From Clavelina lepadiformis (taxonomy: Eukaryota > Chordata > Ascidiacea > Aplousobranchia > Clavelinidae): a stretch of DNA of 64,000 nt. Positions 51,792 to 64,000 of the stretch are shown piece after piece. Location: assembly GCF_947623445.1 (NCBI RefSeq), contig NC_135248.1, forward strand, positions 434,001 through 498,000, in the 5' to 3' direction. The position numbers and the translations under genes are program-made. Under the pieces are notes generated by a model. It did no database searches, was not told the origin of the DNA, and saw only the letters and a program-made list of their open reading frames with translations. The first letter of the stretch is position 1, and each line of letters opens with the position of its first letter.

Positions 51792-54374
51792 TCTTAATTT
51801 GAACTAAACCGTTAAAACAAGCTGCAAAAGATAAGGGTCGTTAAGTGGTAAATAGTTTAGGCGCTGCTGCTGCACCGCGCGCGTAATGACGCTCTTGTCG
51901 GGAAGAATTTGAGCTAATCTCTGCCAAATAAAGCGCTAACTTTTGTCTGTTCAAACTAACGAAGCGCCTTTCTCCTTACTCTGGTCGCAACAAAACAATT
52001 CCTCAAACGCGATATCGCTCAGTCATCCTCACACCACCGGTCAGTTTCCGTTCTAGTCTGTCGATGCCATTCGCCTGCTCCACTTAGAAAATCGTTAAAT
52101 GATCCAGCTAAAAATAGAGGAAATATTTTGCGCCTTTTTCCATTTCATCCGATAAGGCCTGACAGCTATCGGCGTTCCCCCCAGAATAGCCGCTGTTTCA
52201 CAGGAGCTTGAAGACGACATGGACTTTTCACAAAACAACAATTTCCTGTGTTCCCACACGTGACGTCACTGGAGTAGCGTCCCAAACGGGTTGTAAGAAG
52301 ACGGTCACGTGATTGCTGGGGTGTGGAGGCTGCAACGTTTCCAGAAAATGCAAGAAAGCACAAAGCACCCCTGGAAGCTCCCTTGCAAATTGTGCATCGA
52401 TTATACACTGTGACGTCATTATGCATTGCAGATTGTCGACGCAGATCCGCGCTTCAACACTGAACAAAATCATCTGAACACCAATTTAGTCCTGATCGAG
52501 CTCTAACTTGGCGCCTACATTTGACTGATAAATCGCCTGCCTATAGAAATCTAAACAAACGCAATATCACCGATCTTTCAATTTCACCCTGAACTCACCC
52601 ATTCTAGATTGACCCCCGCTGCGCCCCCTCATGGTCAGGTAAAAGATTAACCTACATCGAGAAAGCTTCGATGTGAAAAAGCAGACTGACGGCAAGCACG
52701 TACCACCCACGCACGCGTGATGACGTTTCTGCGCTTTTTCTTTCTATTTGTTCCAAAATCGTGCAGATCAGGAATTGTCGACCTCGTTTGAGCTCGCGTT
52801 CTGCACGCGATGTTATGTATGTCATGTTCTGTCGCTCGCTTCAATAATTGAGTTCTGGAATGCTGTAACGGTAATCTGAGAACAAAACGCGCGCTTTCCT
52901 GTGTTACGCAGCAGCCGATAAAGTGCGCGCATATTAAGATTAGAAAGTAAATTTCACGTCACAGCAGATTTTAAGAAAGATTTCTTAGTAGTTGTCCAAC
53001 ATTCTATGTCAAACAACTGTTCTAAAATTACTTTGCCGCGTGCTAAACCCTTGCACTTTCGAGTTGAAACATTCTTGTATGACGTCACAATGCTAAAATT
53101 AACGTCATATCACCCAATCCGTTAAGTTAAATCGACACTTGGATAATGTCGCGATGTCACCATATCTGGGTGTTCATCGGCGACCTTTCAGCTGTGACGA
53201 GTTTGCGAAATGAAGTCTTGAAATTCTTCTCTTTCCTCTGTTTATTCGACCAACGTCACAATGCATGGGTCGGATTAGGAGAGATTTTAATTAACGCGCC
53301 ACTCGCCCCAGGCTGAGTATGACCAACTCTGCTGGAATTCCAATGCAAAACACTTTCTTCTATCCGAGTTAATCCTATAACTGAAATACAGCGATCTGTC
53401 CCTCATGCATCTACCTATTTGGCAACCATTATAACGTGGTGATGACGAATTTAACCGCCAAATCTCAAAAAATTGAAATTTTGACATGACCTGATGCTTC
53501 AAATTTTAGTTGCATTTAAAATAAAGAATCTAGAAGTTCATCTTGCGCTGCAAGGCCGTCATTCTAATATTAGTAAATACTGAAGTAGTCACTGTTACGT
53601 CAGCAGTGTGAAACAAACAACTGATGTGAGGCGAACAAACAAGCTCAGCTTCAGGTTATTTCTGCCAAAAGTAGTTTCCGACAAAACTCGAATTTCTACA
53701 CCTTTATTAATTGAAGCTCGCCTGCAAGGGTTTAAAAACGCTCAAATATAGCGAAGTTTAAGTGAACCTGCATCGCCCGAGTTTTTCCATGAATAGCCCA
53801 TAGTCCTAATAATAAGCTTTAACTAGCCTTAAACATCCAAGTTACAGCTAAACCTATTCATATAGCCGCGGGCTTATACGCAGAACATGTTTTAACTCGC
53901 TCAGTTATTTTCGTTTTATCGGATTAGTGATGAATCCTTTCGTTATTCCTCTGTAGTGACACCTAGAGGTTGGAATGCTATTATTAATTAAGTTTTTTTA
54001 ATTCCGAACAATCACGCTTTTACATAAAAAATGATATTGTTCTTAAGTCATATTTCGTAAATATTCCTTTGCAAACTGTTTTTAAAAGACGTGTTGCCGT
54101 TTCTTTATCTGATCGCAAACAGTTTCATCTTCTATGCTACGCAGTTTTCATACAACGACGTAGTCAAAAATTATTGATCTAAAATTAAAATAAATTATTT
54201 TATATCTAAAATAAAAAGGAATTTTCGTAGTTTGCAATTAATGACAAAACAACCTCTACCCGTTTGCGAATGCACCTTGACATTGAAGCAATATTTCTTG
54301 TAAACTTTATTCATAAGAATCATAACCAAGTTATCAGCGACCGGTAAATTAGACTGTTACCTATTATACCGGCC
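51792..54374. other. RTK upstream region, no further gene recognised
   Basis: This is about 2.6 kb upstream of the RTK start codon. Open frames here are short and overlap on both strands without splice support. Several TGACGTCA palindromes (52261, 52411, 53080) lie here and could be regulatory. A 5' UTR or promoter of the RTK gene is likely, but its position cannot be fixed. Confidence 0.4.
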
Positions 54375-54415
54375 GCCGTTTACCGAAATAATAAAATTCG
54401 AATACGGTAAACGGC
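54375..54415. repeat. Perfect 11-bp inverted repeat
   Basis: Arms GCCGTTTACCG (54375-54385) and CGGTAAACGGC (54405-54415) are separated by 19 bp. It lies between the divergently transcribed RTK and phosphomevalonate kinase genes. It may be a protein binding site or a relic of a small inverted-repeat element. Confidence 0.6.
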
Positions 54416-54999
54416 AATTAGACTAGTCTATGAATAGAAATATGTGCTAATTTGCAACTTAAAATAACATACTACTGAACACCAGCCTAATTTTTCCACA
54501 GTGTAAATTAACCTAAAACTTATCACCCTATATAGACGGTGGACCTCTGAGTGGAAAGTTATACAGTTTTCATCGAGAATCGTGCGTGCAAAGACGCAAA
54601 TTTTGGAGAGATGGCGTGCACCAAAGCCTTAATTCTTTCTTTATTTATTATAAATTGTCGTTCAAACAACCAGTTTTTCTTTGTTTAGTATAAATCGACG
54701 TGAAGTTCAAAAATATTGGTGTGCATGTACAGCTGACAGGACAAGAACCTTCAGCACACAGACCCAATCGCTGACCATTATGCTGCCAACCATAACCTAT
54801 ACTGGAGAGATTAGTGGTTTTTGTGATAAGTTATGCGGAGGACTGAAAGATGAAAAATATCTTGTGCACTTTCAAATCTATGTTTTCTATTTAAATAAAT
54901 TTCAAATTTTTGCAGTTTCAGCTTTTAACCTGTAAAATGAAAAGGTGGTAGACCTGCATATCTGCAACACAATTGCTCCCGTGAGCATGCTTTGTGAGC

Positions 55000-55575
55000 A
55001 TGAGCGTGAGCATGATTCGTGAGCGGACTGTGTTTGTTCTCAGTGGAAAGAGAAAATCTGGCAAAGATTTTGTGGCTGAAAAACTGCAAAATGCTATCGG
55101 TGGTCATATCTGTGGCTTGGTGAGGTTGTCCGGGCCCATCAAGCAACAATATGCTCAGGAGCATGGATTGGATTTCCAGAGTCTGCTCTCATCCGGACCA
55201 TATAAGGAAATATACCGGGATGACATGATCAAGTGGGGTGAAACAAGGAGGAACAGGGACCCGGGTTATTTTTGTCGATTGGCCACTCATGACGTCGAGA
55301 TATTTCCTGTGTGGATTGTCACCGACGCCAGACGTAAGACTGATGTGGAATATTTCAAGAAAAATTTCAGCAAAGTCATTTTGGTTCGAGTTGAAGCTTC
55401 AGATGAAGTTCGTAGCGAGAGAGGGTGGAGTTTTGCTCCTGGAATCGACGACGTGGAATCGGAATGTGGTCTTGATGCTGGAATTGATTGGGATCACATC
55501 ATAATCAATAACAATGAAGTTGGTGATTTAGACAATTTTGAAAAGAGAATTCACCTTTTATTATCGCTGACCTAA
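55000..55575 (+). CDS. PMVK: Phosphomevalonate kinase, animal type
   Basis: It catalyses ATP-dependent phosphorylation of mevalonate 5-phosphate to the diphosphate in sterol and isoprenoid synthesis. The 191-residue product matches the animal (not the GHMP) family along its whole length. It has the P-loop SGKRKSGKDFVAEKL, LSGPIKQQYAQEHGLDF, DMIKWGE, DPGYFCR, a WIVTDARR segment and GWSFAPGIDDVESECGLD near the C-terminus. Human PMVK is 192 residues. The gene here is one uninterrupted frame, unlike its intron-rich neighbours. Several GAGCATGA-like repeats surround the start, giving ATGs at 55000 and 55012; the first gives the family length. A plain cytosolic or peroxisomal enzyme is expected. 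The C-terminal peroxisomal signal is not obvious. Confidence 0.94.
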   Translation: MSVSMIRERTVFVLSGKRKSGKDFVAEKLQNAIGGHICGLVRLSGPIKQQYAQEHGLDFQSLLSSGPYKEIYRDDMIKWGETRRNRDPGYFCRLATHDVEIFPVWIVTDARRKTDVEYFKKNFSKVILVRVEASDEVRSERGWSFAPGIDDVESECGLDAGIDWDHIIINNNEVGDLDNFEKRIHLLLSLT

Positions 55576-57498
55576 AGAGCGTGAATTAAAACTATGACAG
55601 TGTTTATGACATGATGACGCTCAGTTGCATCAGCATTTCTCAACCGAGAATCATTGCAATGAATATACTCGGAATATATATACAATTTTTTTATTAGTAG
55701 GTTCTACTACACTGCCTCTTAGCCACAAAACTGTTTTTTAAAGTTGGTTAATATTTACGGCAAAGATGTCAATAATTTTTGTTTGAACTATTGAATACAA
55801 TATTTAAAAGCTGTCTGTCTCAAACATGACGAGGTATTTAGCTCGCTGGTGTTTTAACTGTTATTTAGAATTGTAACTTACCGAGGTTTAAACAACTTAA
55901 AGGGAGTAATACAAACTTTATTGCTATTGTTTTCAATCAGCGATATTTATCCACAAACATTCTGTCTATTTCCTTTCATCAAGGTGCTTGAAATAACTGA
56001 GATTGAGTGGACGATGAAATGATGATGAGAAACAACACATTTGTTCTCGGTGAGTTATAGTTTTTATTTTAGAAATGAGTTGTTGCCGAAACATGGTTGG
56101 GCAAAATTATTCGATTCACACTTGTGGTGGAATTGCATTGTTTAAACACATTAAAGTCGCAGAAATTGTCATTTGTAAACATGCTGAGTCTGACGAGATA
56201 ATAATTCTTGTAATAGATTGATTCATGAGTGGAAATATTCAATTTAAGTTTTACAATTCACATCAACATGGATTTGCTAAAGTTCAAAACTGCAGTTTCA
56301 ATAGTTATGCTTCTATCTCTACTCTAGGTCACTCAACAAACATAGTTGGAAGATAGCCAGCGTAGTGTGACATGTGTGCTAAATGTTGTGTAATCACCAA
56401 TTGAATACAAAGATAACGTACAAAGTAAAAGTCCCCATGCATGGTCGTATCCTTAGCCCAGCAAATGACCCCTTTTGAACTTTTGATGTTGTCCTTCTAC
56501 TAATTGTCAGCAACAATTAGAGGCGGCAAGTTGTTTACTTGACTGGGCTCATCCATGATCATTAAAATCTGCTGTGATTATGTCCTTGGACACAATTTTA
56601 TGCTCTCGGTTGAAGATGACAAGTTGTAGTAATTAACATGTTACCAATTATGTTGACAGACTTGTGAAAGTTTAATGATGCTAATACGTTGACTTGGCTT
56701 GAAATTCTGCTGCAGTTGATGATGATTGGATGAATTAAGATGTCTATGGCAGGTGATATGATATGTCTATTGAGGGCTGGTAGCACGTATTGTTGGAAAT
56801 CTCCAAATTTGCTGACGGTATGATTTTTTGTCTTTTCAAAGTTCCTTTCACCCAAAAGTGCTTGTAGAAATTCAACAAGTTGATGTGATTTAATGAATGT
56901 GGACTTTTTAGCTTCCAGGCATCCAACTTGGGTTCAGCCATTACCTCATCGAACCTGAATTAACAATGAAAGTGCGAGTGTCATCATCAATCGTCATCAC
57001 AAATAAGCTCAAGGTTGTCGGCAACTACAGTCGCTGTTAGGAGCAGCTTTGCTTGGGAGGAGTGCTCTCTTATTCCTCTCAAGTGAAGACAGTTGGTTCG
57101 TTTTTTTGTGGATTCCACCTTCTCAATGCTCTTATTTATTTCATGGTTTCTCTAACTCGACATTTTTTAACCAATAACTTGAGTTTTTGAAACAGAAAAT
57201 TAAAGATTTAGTTGTGAAGTTGATTTTTGCAGAAATAAAACATGCTTGTAGATTCAATTTGATTGGTCGAGATACCATCAATGAAACGTCTTAATAGGGT
57301 TGGTAGATGAAAGCTCTAGGAACCTTTCCTTGGCAGGAATGCAACATGGATCCACAATTTTTGTGTATTTTTGTATTTGATCACAATTGTTTGGAAACCA
57401 AGAATTCCTGAACACGATTGAAAAAAATATTGGAACCAGATTTGTCGCTACGCCGGTCCATACGTCACTATGGTGATTCTCCATATAATTAATGACGT
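55576..57498. other. Convergent intergenic region between PMVK and DNA2
   Basis: No gene is seen. It should hold both 3' UTRs. On the minus strand an AATAAA lies near 57131, a plausible poly(A) signal for the DNA2 gene. Short frames around 56600-56940 lack any recognisable domain. Confidence 0.45.
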
Positions 57499-60400
57499 TT
57501 ACAAGGTCCATATCTTGTCGCGTGATGCAAGATAGTCGATGAGCTTCTTGCAAGGTTCGTAGTGACGTAAGGCCGTTGTGCAACCAACCATGACGAGCTT
57601 GTGCTTGGCGCGCGTCAATGCCACGTTCAGTCGACGCCAGTCACTCAGCAGCTCCCCCTTCTGGTAAAAAAAACAAAGATAGTTTCGGTTGGGACCAACA
57701 TAGAGGGGAAACACCTAAAGCCCCACCTTTTCTCCGACGGCATCGCCCCCTCTCTTGACGAAGGAGACTACGATGACGTTTTTGTCCCTGCCCTGGTATT
57801 TGTCCACCGTGTTAACCTCCACCCCTGTTTATACGTCACAATCGTCATACAACGTCATAATGACCGAACCGGTAGTTTGCCCACTCACCGTCCGGTATGG
57901 TTTGCTCCAGCAACTTAATCTGGTCCCGAAAGGGGGCGATCACGCCAATGTGGTCGCCTTGGCAACCGGCCTGCACCAAAATCCAAATTTAAATAAAATA
58001 AACAAAGAAATATAGAACTTGAACCTGACCTTGATGAGGAAGCTGACCAGGATTCGGGCGACCTTGGCCTCCAACTTGCTCCACGTCACTCCTTCCCCCT
58101 CATCAGCTGATGACGTCTGCAATAACGTAGTGTTGAGCGATAGGACGTAATGAGCTCACAGTTTATCTCACCTTGCTTGTGTCGAGGAAGATGATGGAGT
58201 GCTCAGGGTCGACTACTCGCGCGATCCACTCGTTTTCTGCTTCCACCATCGCGTCTCCATCCAATCTCAACGTTGCCATGCCAACCGACGGATGCGCACA
58301 TTCCAGTCGACCCTCGTAAGTCACGTGGTTGCTCAAGGTCATTATTTCTCTGAGAGCAACGGAAGATTATGACGCAATTCAACAATGACGTTGTGATGTT
58401 AACAACAGACCTGTTCATCCTGTATTGCATTGTGAGCTCACAAAGAGCTGCTTTATGACGTGTCAATCTCCAAAACAGACTTTCATCAGCGCCCATCTCC
58501 CTAAAAAAACAAAATCAGTCGATCGGTGCATTGTGACGTCACACAAGCAACTCACTTCGCCTCTCTGCTGACCACTAGCGGTGGAAGTTGCTTGTGATCT
58601 CCCACCAGGACGAACTTGGTGGCGCACAAGAGCGGCGAGATACAGGCCGGTTGGGCGATCTGTGACGCTTCGTCGACGATGCAGACGTCGAAAAGGTCGC
58701 GACCCTTCCCGGGGATGGCGAAGAACACGTGTGACGTCACAGCCAAGCACGTGCAGCCGACAACGCGCTGAAATAAAGACATCATTACCAAGGCAACTGT
58801 GTAGAATGACGTCAATTGACTCACCGCGTCGTTGTAAAGCTTGTTGAGTTGGGAAGGGTTGGTGAAGTCACGTGACATGGTTTCCTCCGTGTAGGGGTGC
58901 ACGGAGGGGTGGACTTGACTGAGACGACCCAGACGCAGGAACCCCACCTGGGTACAACAACCCCAGGTCAATGACCTTTATTAAACGACCCAATGACGTC
59001 ACACTTGCCTGGTACTTGATAAGCTTCATCAGAAGATTGTCTACTGCCGAGTGCGTGTATGACGTCACAAGCACGCGCAGCCCACAGAGCAGCAAGATGC
59101 GGATCATCGCCACGATCGTTGTCGTCTTTCCGCTTCCCGGCATACCTGTAAACAAAGCAGAATTGTGACGTCATCGGACTTAAATGTAAATTAGATGATT
59201 GTGACCTAACAACCGACCAACGACGAGAGTGTAGTCATTGGATAAGAGGACTCTTTTTATCGCCTGTCGCTGCGTTCTATTCAGTCCTTGCAGCATCTTG
59301 GCCACCTCGTCCTTCGATGATCTCGGAATGAAGTTGAGACTTCGCTGGAATGTAGGCTCCCTGGCATCGACATCAAATAACTATTATATCAACAACATCA
59401 ACCTGTGTCAAGATTAAACCAACCTGTGAGAAATTATCAGTCCTCGAAGTCTGTTGCATTGTGGGTAATTGTCCATCAACATCGACAAATTACTCAATGC
59501 TGATTGGACAGAAATTTGTGACAACCAAACATGGCGATCGATGCTGTACTTCATTGTGACGTCATAAGTGCCAAAATTTCTGCACAAAATCGACAAAGAT
59601 GATGGAAGCGTCTGAGTGACGTCACAATAACCTAGTGACCTCACACTCAAGTCGAAGCGTTTATACTTGACATAAAATCAGAGAAACTTTGCTTTGGCTG
59701 TGAATTTGCCTGAACCTTCAGCGACCGTCGCACAGACCTGTCCGTTTCCACGGTGATGAAATTGTTGTGTATTTTGTGTATGACAGCAGTTGCCATGGCA
59801 ACAAACTCTGGTTCTGGTCCACTGATTAGGACCATTTCGTCAACTTCAAATTGAGTCTTGTCGTGAAGAGCGGAATCTTCATGAGACCTGGAACATCAAC
59901 AGGGAGGTCACGTGAGGCAATGTCATGAGCACATAGAAGTATTATATCACCTTTTAAAAGTGACAAGCATCTTAGTCTGGTCGGTCGGCTTTCGAAGCGG
60001 TCCGGCTAGTGAGAGGCCAGTGATGCATGAACCATCTTCTGACCTGTGGGAAACATCAATTGAAATCTTAGATGGACCAACACAAGGATTACTCAGGACT
60101 AGTCTTGACCTTTCTTTGGACGTTTTCAACCAGAATCTGAGCCGAGAATCTTTTCTTCGAACTTCGATGTTTTCCAGTAAAGTGCAAGTCATCCAATGCT
60201 CAAAATATTGCAAGTCGTGCTCAGTCAGATGTGATGTATGATGACTCATCAGATTAAGGAGTTCGGGCGAAGGTTGAAATGCTGACTCACGTACGTCAAC
60301 AGCTCTTGAATCATAAACATCGTAGTATGTGGAATGACATCATCACAATAAAACTAACAACTGCAACTTGCGTAAAATATAGATCGAAATTGAGGAAGAT

Positions 60401-62492
60401 CTGCCACTGACTTGTGCATCAATGCACAGTTCCTCAGGTGGGAACAATTCTTGCAAATGTTTTCATTCGTGATAGTTGGTGGGAATGAAGCGCAGTGGAC
60501 CGCAGTTCCATTTTTACCCGCTTTGTTGACACAATTCACCAAGTAATTTGCAACCTTTGTGATGTAATAATCAGAATAAAATTTGAAGTTTATTGAATGA
60601 ATGATTTTGCACAAAATGTTAGATTGTGATGTAATAAAGACAATATTATGACCTGATTTCTCAGCATAATGAGTCCGTTGCGGTCGGCCTGTTTGAGGGG
60701 GACGCAGGAAGTATTCCCCGACTTCAAATAAACGAGGAGCCCGGATGAAAGGGAATTTGTGTTACCATGGCAACTGTTCCTTCTCTCGTTGCAAAACATG
60801 CTGTAGGTGGCCACCTGTCCACAAAGTGGCGCCATGGAGACATATTTATAATTTGACGGAAGCAAGCGTCGTACCTGGATGTGGTGCTCCATCGAGTGGC
60901 TGGCTCGGCCGGTCTTTATTTCGACGGGAAGAATGACCTCAACATCATCGTTGGTTCGACTCTCCCTGATCTTGAACCTGCCCGTGACATCGATCTTCCC
61001 CTTCAGCCCGTACCTCGGCGACCAGACGTTCTCCTCGATGTCCATCACCTAATCCACGTCCATCTCACATTTGTGGTTGAGAGGAATCGACGGAACATAC
61101 CTGGGTCATCGCCACGCTCGCTTTGAACTTCCTCGTTTTATTCCCGGGTGGGTGCTCGGTGGGGAGGTTCATGTCAACGATGCCAACTCCCACGGTGGTC
61201 CTCCCCCGCAGATGATCTTCCATCCATCCCTGGATGTGAGGAAGGAACATCACAACATCCTTGTAAATCTCTTCCTGAGATGATGCAACAGCCAAACTGA
61301 ACACAAAATTTTGACATCAGTATGACATCACACACAACAGGTGGTGGAGGTGGTGGTGGTAGTTACATGTCTTGCAAATATCTCCGATCGAAGACGATCG
61401 AACGAGCAAGTTTCGACAGCTGGTTACGGTCCAGTGCTTTGTCATGGTCCAGTGAGTTCTGAAACAGTGAATGAACCAATGTTCCGATCAACATCACTTT
61501 GCTCACATCATCAACGCTCACGATCTCTGTGCCCTGTTCACATGAAAACAACTCATGTTCACGTGAAATAAGACCAAAGGCAAGATTAATTTATTTCAAT
61601 AAGACCTTAAATCTTTCCGATATGATCGCTCTTCTCAGGCAGCCGAATGCGTTTGAGATCGTCGTCCCACTGATGAGATGATCAGGATGTACAACGATCA
61701 AATTCTTCGTCATCTCAACTTTTATCGTTGCTTGATTGTTCCTTGCTGTCGCATTATTGTTGGTGATTACATTCACGTAGTCACCTTGCTGAACTTTTAG
61801 TTCACACCTAGCAGAACCAAAAATAATATCAAGTTAAAAACAAAAACATAAAATAAAGCTCCAGAAAACAAGGCAACACAAGAATTTATCCACCAGTTGT
61901 CTCTCAATTCAATGTTGTGCTCCAGGTCATTGATCTTAACTCGAAGAACTTTTATCGGGAATCCGTTCTTGTCAACATCGTGCGAAACATCAACAACCTT
62001 CCGTCGTATCTCCAGCAGTTTGTTGTCGGACTCGCTGAAGTGTAATTTAGAAAACAGCCTCATCCAAAGCATTTCGACTTTGACAGATATTAAAAGATTC
62101 TGTTATAAACAAAAAACGTACTTTCGTTTGCACGTTTCTGTTCCTTTAAGTTTGGTTGAACATTCATCAAAGATGTCGTCATCATGAAATACTTCCAACA
62201 AACTTCCATCAAGTTGGAACATCGATTGTTTCAAATCAGATGTGGGAACACTGCCACAATTATTGCCATTCTTTTCCGCTTCTACAGTCACGATGTTGGA
62301 TGAATCTTTTTGCTCTAAATGTCTTTTTATTTTTCCACTGCTGGCATCTGAATTTCTGCCATTGGTCAAACTTTCTCTGATTGAAGCAAAATTGTTTTCT
62401 CCTGCAAGAATTGGGGTCCTGATGGGAGAGGAGGAGCTTGGTTTACTTCTCTTTGGTGCGGGGGACTCTTTATCTTCTGCCATCCTCTTCAT
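57499..62492 (-). CDS. DNA2: DNA replication ATP-dependent helicase/nuclease DNA2
   Basis: It processes Okazaki flaps and resects DNA ends in nucleus and mitochondria. Twenty-two phased exons give about 1,133 residues: 62122-62492, 61894-62034, 61606-61807, 61367-61533, 61101-61296, 60875-61048, 60653-60814, 60412-60554, 60110-60244, 59951-60043, 59738-59887, 59424-59579, 59218-59360, 59009-59145, 58825-58947, 58556-58767, 58411-58500, 58172-58349, 58030-58116, 57889-57970, 57727-57824, 57499-57660. Seen: the RecB-type nuclease with GLKGKID (Asp379) and PVEIK (Glu402, Lys404), and iron-sulfur cysteines 227, 505, 508 and 514. The SF1 helicase has MPGSGKT Walker A (Lys751), VDEAS (863-866), [21 protein letters not shown] and [10 protein letters not shown]. 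Intron 14 starts with GC, not GT. The intron at 60044-60109 is 66 nt and open in frame, so it could be retained. The start could also be nine bases downstream (MAED). The N-terminal 100 residues are poorly conserved, as in the family. Confidence 0.94.
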
Positions 62493-64000
62493 GCAGCACA
62501 GATAAAAGATGTTGTTAAAAGAAACTCCGGCTCCAACATAGGAAGGACGTGCAACAAATGCAAGATCACGCACTACAACAGTGAAGATGGTCTTGGTTGG
62601 GAGTTGGGCCAAAAAAATGAACTTGTATCCAGACTGAAAAGTTTGCAAACAGAACGCGTGGTGTTTTTTTTCTAACAAATGCAAATGGTGATATATTAAT
62701 TTATCTTACAATCGTAGATATAGATGCCACTGTTGCAGAATGCAATGCTCTTTATAGCAGAGTGGTTTGAGCGTTGGGCTCACCATAATGGTCGTTGGTC
62801 ATATTCTATACGCAAAGGTATTAACGTTGCAATGCCATTGGGCGAGGCATCAACGACACTTGCTCCTGTTCAGCGGGTCTGGTGGACTGGTCTAAATTCA
62901 CGTATCACAAAAAATCAAAAATCTACAGTAAACACTGCGTGACAATCAGAACTTGCGCAAAGGCTCGGTGAGCCTCGAGGGAAGAGGAACCATCATCGGG
63001 TTAAATTCGTGCAAAAACTTTCCTCAGTTCGAGAATAAAGATTATGATGAATCCATCAAATACCAAACGTGACTTGTGTGAGACGTGTAAATATCATATC
63101 AAAATCATAATCTGCAGCTGGTAAAAGTAACCACACATTTCAAACTTCCCAGTGTAAAAGATATATGATATCTAACAAGAACAACCCTCTAACTAAACAA
63201 ACTGGATTAGACGCAGTTCCCAGAATATTTACTCTCGTCATATTTTGTGGTTTTACTGCAAACACTTGCAAATGATTGTAATTAGAATGCTATGTAATAA
63301 CATAATTAAGAGAATCTTTGCACAAATTGTGGTAACGGTACTACGTAAAATTAACTGGATAAATGAAAAAAGATTTCCCAAATGGGTCATTGGAGACTTT
63401 AGGCTACTTTTCAGAAATGAGTCTTCGGTCTACATTGTTCAAGTTTCACAATGAAAAGGATATTACAATGAGAGGATGTTAAATGTTTGGAGAAGGTAGA
63501 AACAAAGACTAAGAGAGTTTCCTACACGAGCAAAAATACTCTCCTGGGGGTTAATCATTTAAATTGTTTATTTCACCAAGTCAACATTTAGGCTGCCCGC
63601 CTCAATTCAACTTGAACAAGCCTGAAAATTGATCTTATCTGACCTTGAGCCTAGTCATGTCATCTCAAGCTCAGAGCGATCTCTTTTAATGCCCACATAT
63701 TAACTACACATTCCTTGATGTCAATCATTAACAATTTAAGTGACTTTTTATTGATAACATTGTTGTTGGAAACGTCTTTAACGCTTGCAAGTTTGCGTCA
63801 GTGTGTTGCCATCAGAGCAGACTTGTACCCTACAAACTATCCCATTTCATTTTGCAGCCATTCTTGCAGTTGCCATATTGGCCAATTGGAAAGTTTGCTG
63901 TTATTTGGTGAGAAATCCCCCGCGTTATCACGATAAATCAATGTGCGCCCACTGGTCAGCTGGTCAGCAAATTTGAAGAATAGCGCGCTAAAGTGCGGTT
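62493..64000. other. DNA2 upstream flank, no gene recognised
   Basis: AT-rich sequence with short frames on both strands and no domain. A stretch at about 62755-62795 (AGCAGAGTGGTTTGAGCG) resembles a tRNA A box, but no B box follows. The DNA2 promoter should lie in the first part. Confidence 0.45.

Noticed and set aside
62724-62942. 72-codon plus-strand frame upstream of DNA2 with a tRNA A-box-like word
   Set aside because: No B box, no splice signals and no recognisable protein.

Overview
The window is animal nuclear DNA: AT-rich, with many short GT-AG introns, tRNA-derived repeats and several DNA transposon remnants. Its genes are a caspase-3/7-like protease, a receptor tyrosine kinase (RTK), an animal-type phosphomevalonate kinase and DNA2. 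Compact genes, very short introns and these gene families suggest an invertebrate chordate, probably a Ciona-like ascidian. The organism is an inference, not something the sequence proves.

Layout: (1) 1-6146 is mostly non-coding. It holds a tRNA-Trp-like gene at the left edge, tRNA-derived repeat pieces and a G-rich/minisatellite block. (2) 6147-40753 is a head-to-tail array of three units, each with one minus-strand caspase gene. Unit 1 is about 9.7 kb. Units 2 and 3 are about 12.6 and 12.3 kb, mainly because a 2,861-bp DNA transposon sits in the last-but-one caspase intron. A 346-bp hAT-type MITE is present in units 1 and 2 but absent from unit 3. The similarity pattern (unit 2 front half like unit 3, back half like unit 1) suggests that an older two-copy array became three by a later unequal exchange. 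(3) 41067-51791 (minus) is an RTK of 17 inferred exons, with signal peptide, cysteine-rich/FN3-like region, EGF-like modules, one membrane helix, kinase domain and C-terminal tail. A second hAT MITE lies in one of its introns. (4) 55000-55575 (plus) is an intronless phosphomevalonate kinase gene. (5) 57499-62492 (minus) is a complete 22-exon DNA2 nuclease-helicase gene. Its 3' end faces the 3' end of the phosphomevalonate kinase gene. (6) 62493-64000 has no recognisable gene.

The genes do not form one pathway. The most interesting features are the caspase array, the long C-terminal tail encoded after the caspase p10 subunit, the transposon beside the splice acceptor of that tail in two of three copies, and a very high density of the palindrome TGACGTCA, mostly in introns and intergenic DNA. 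Exon models were made by hand from splice sites, reading phase and family similarity. They have not been checked against transcripts.
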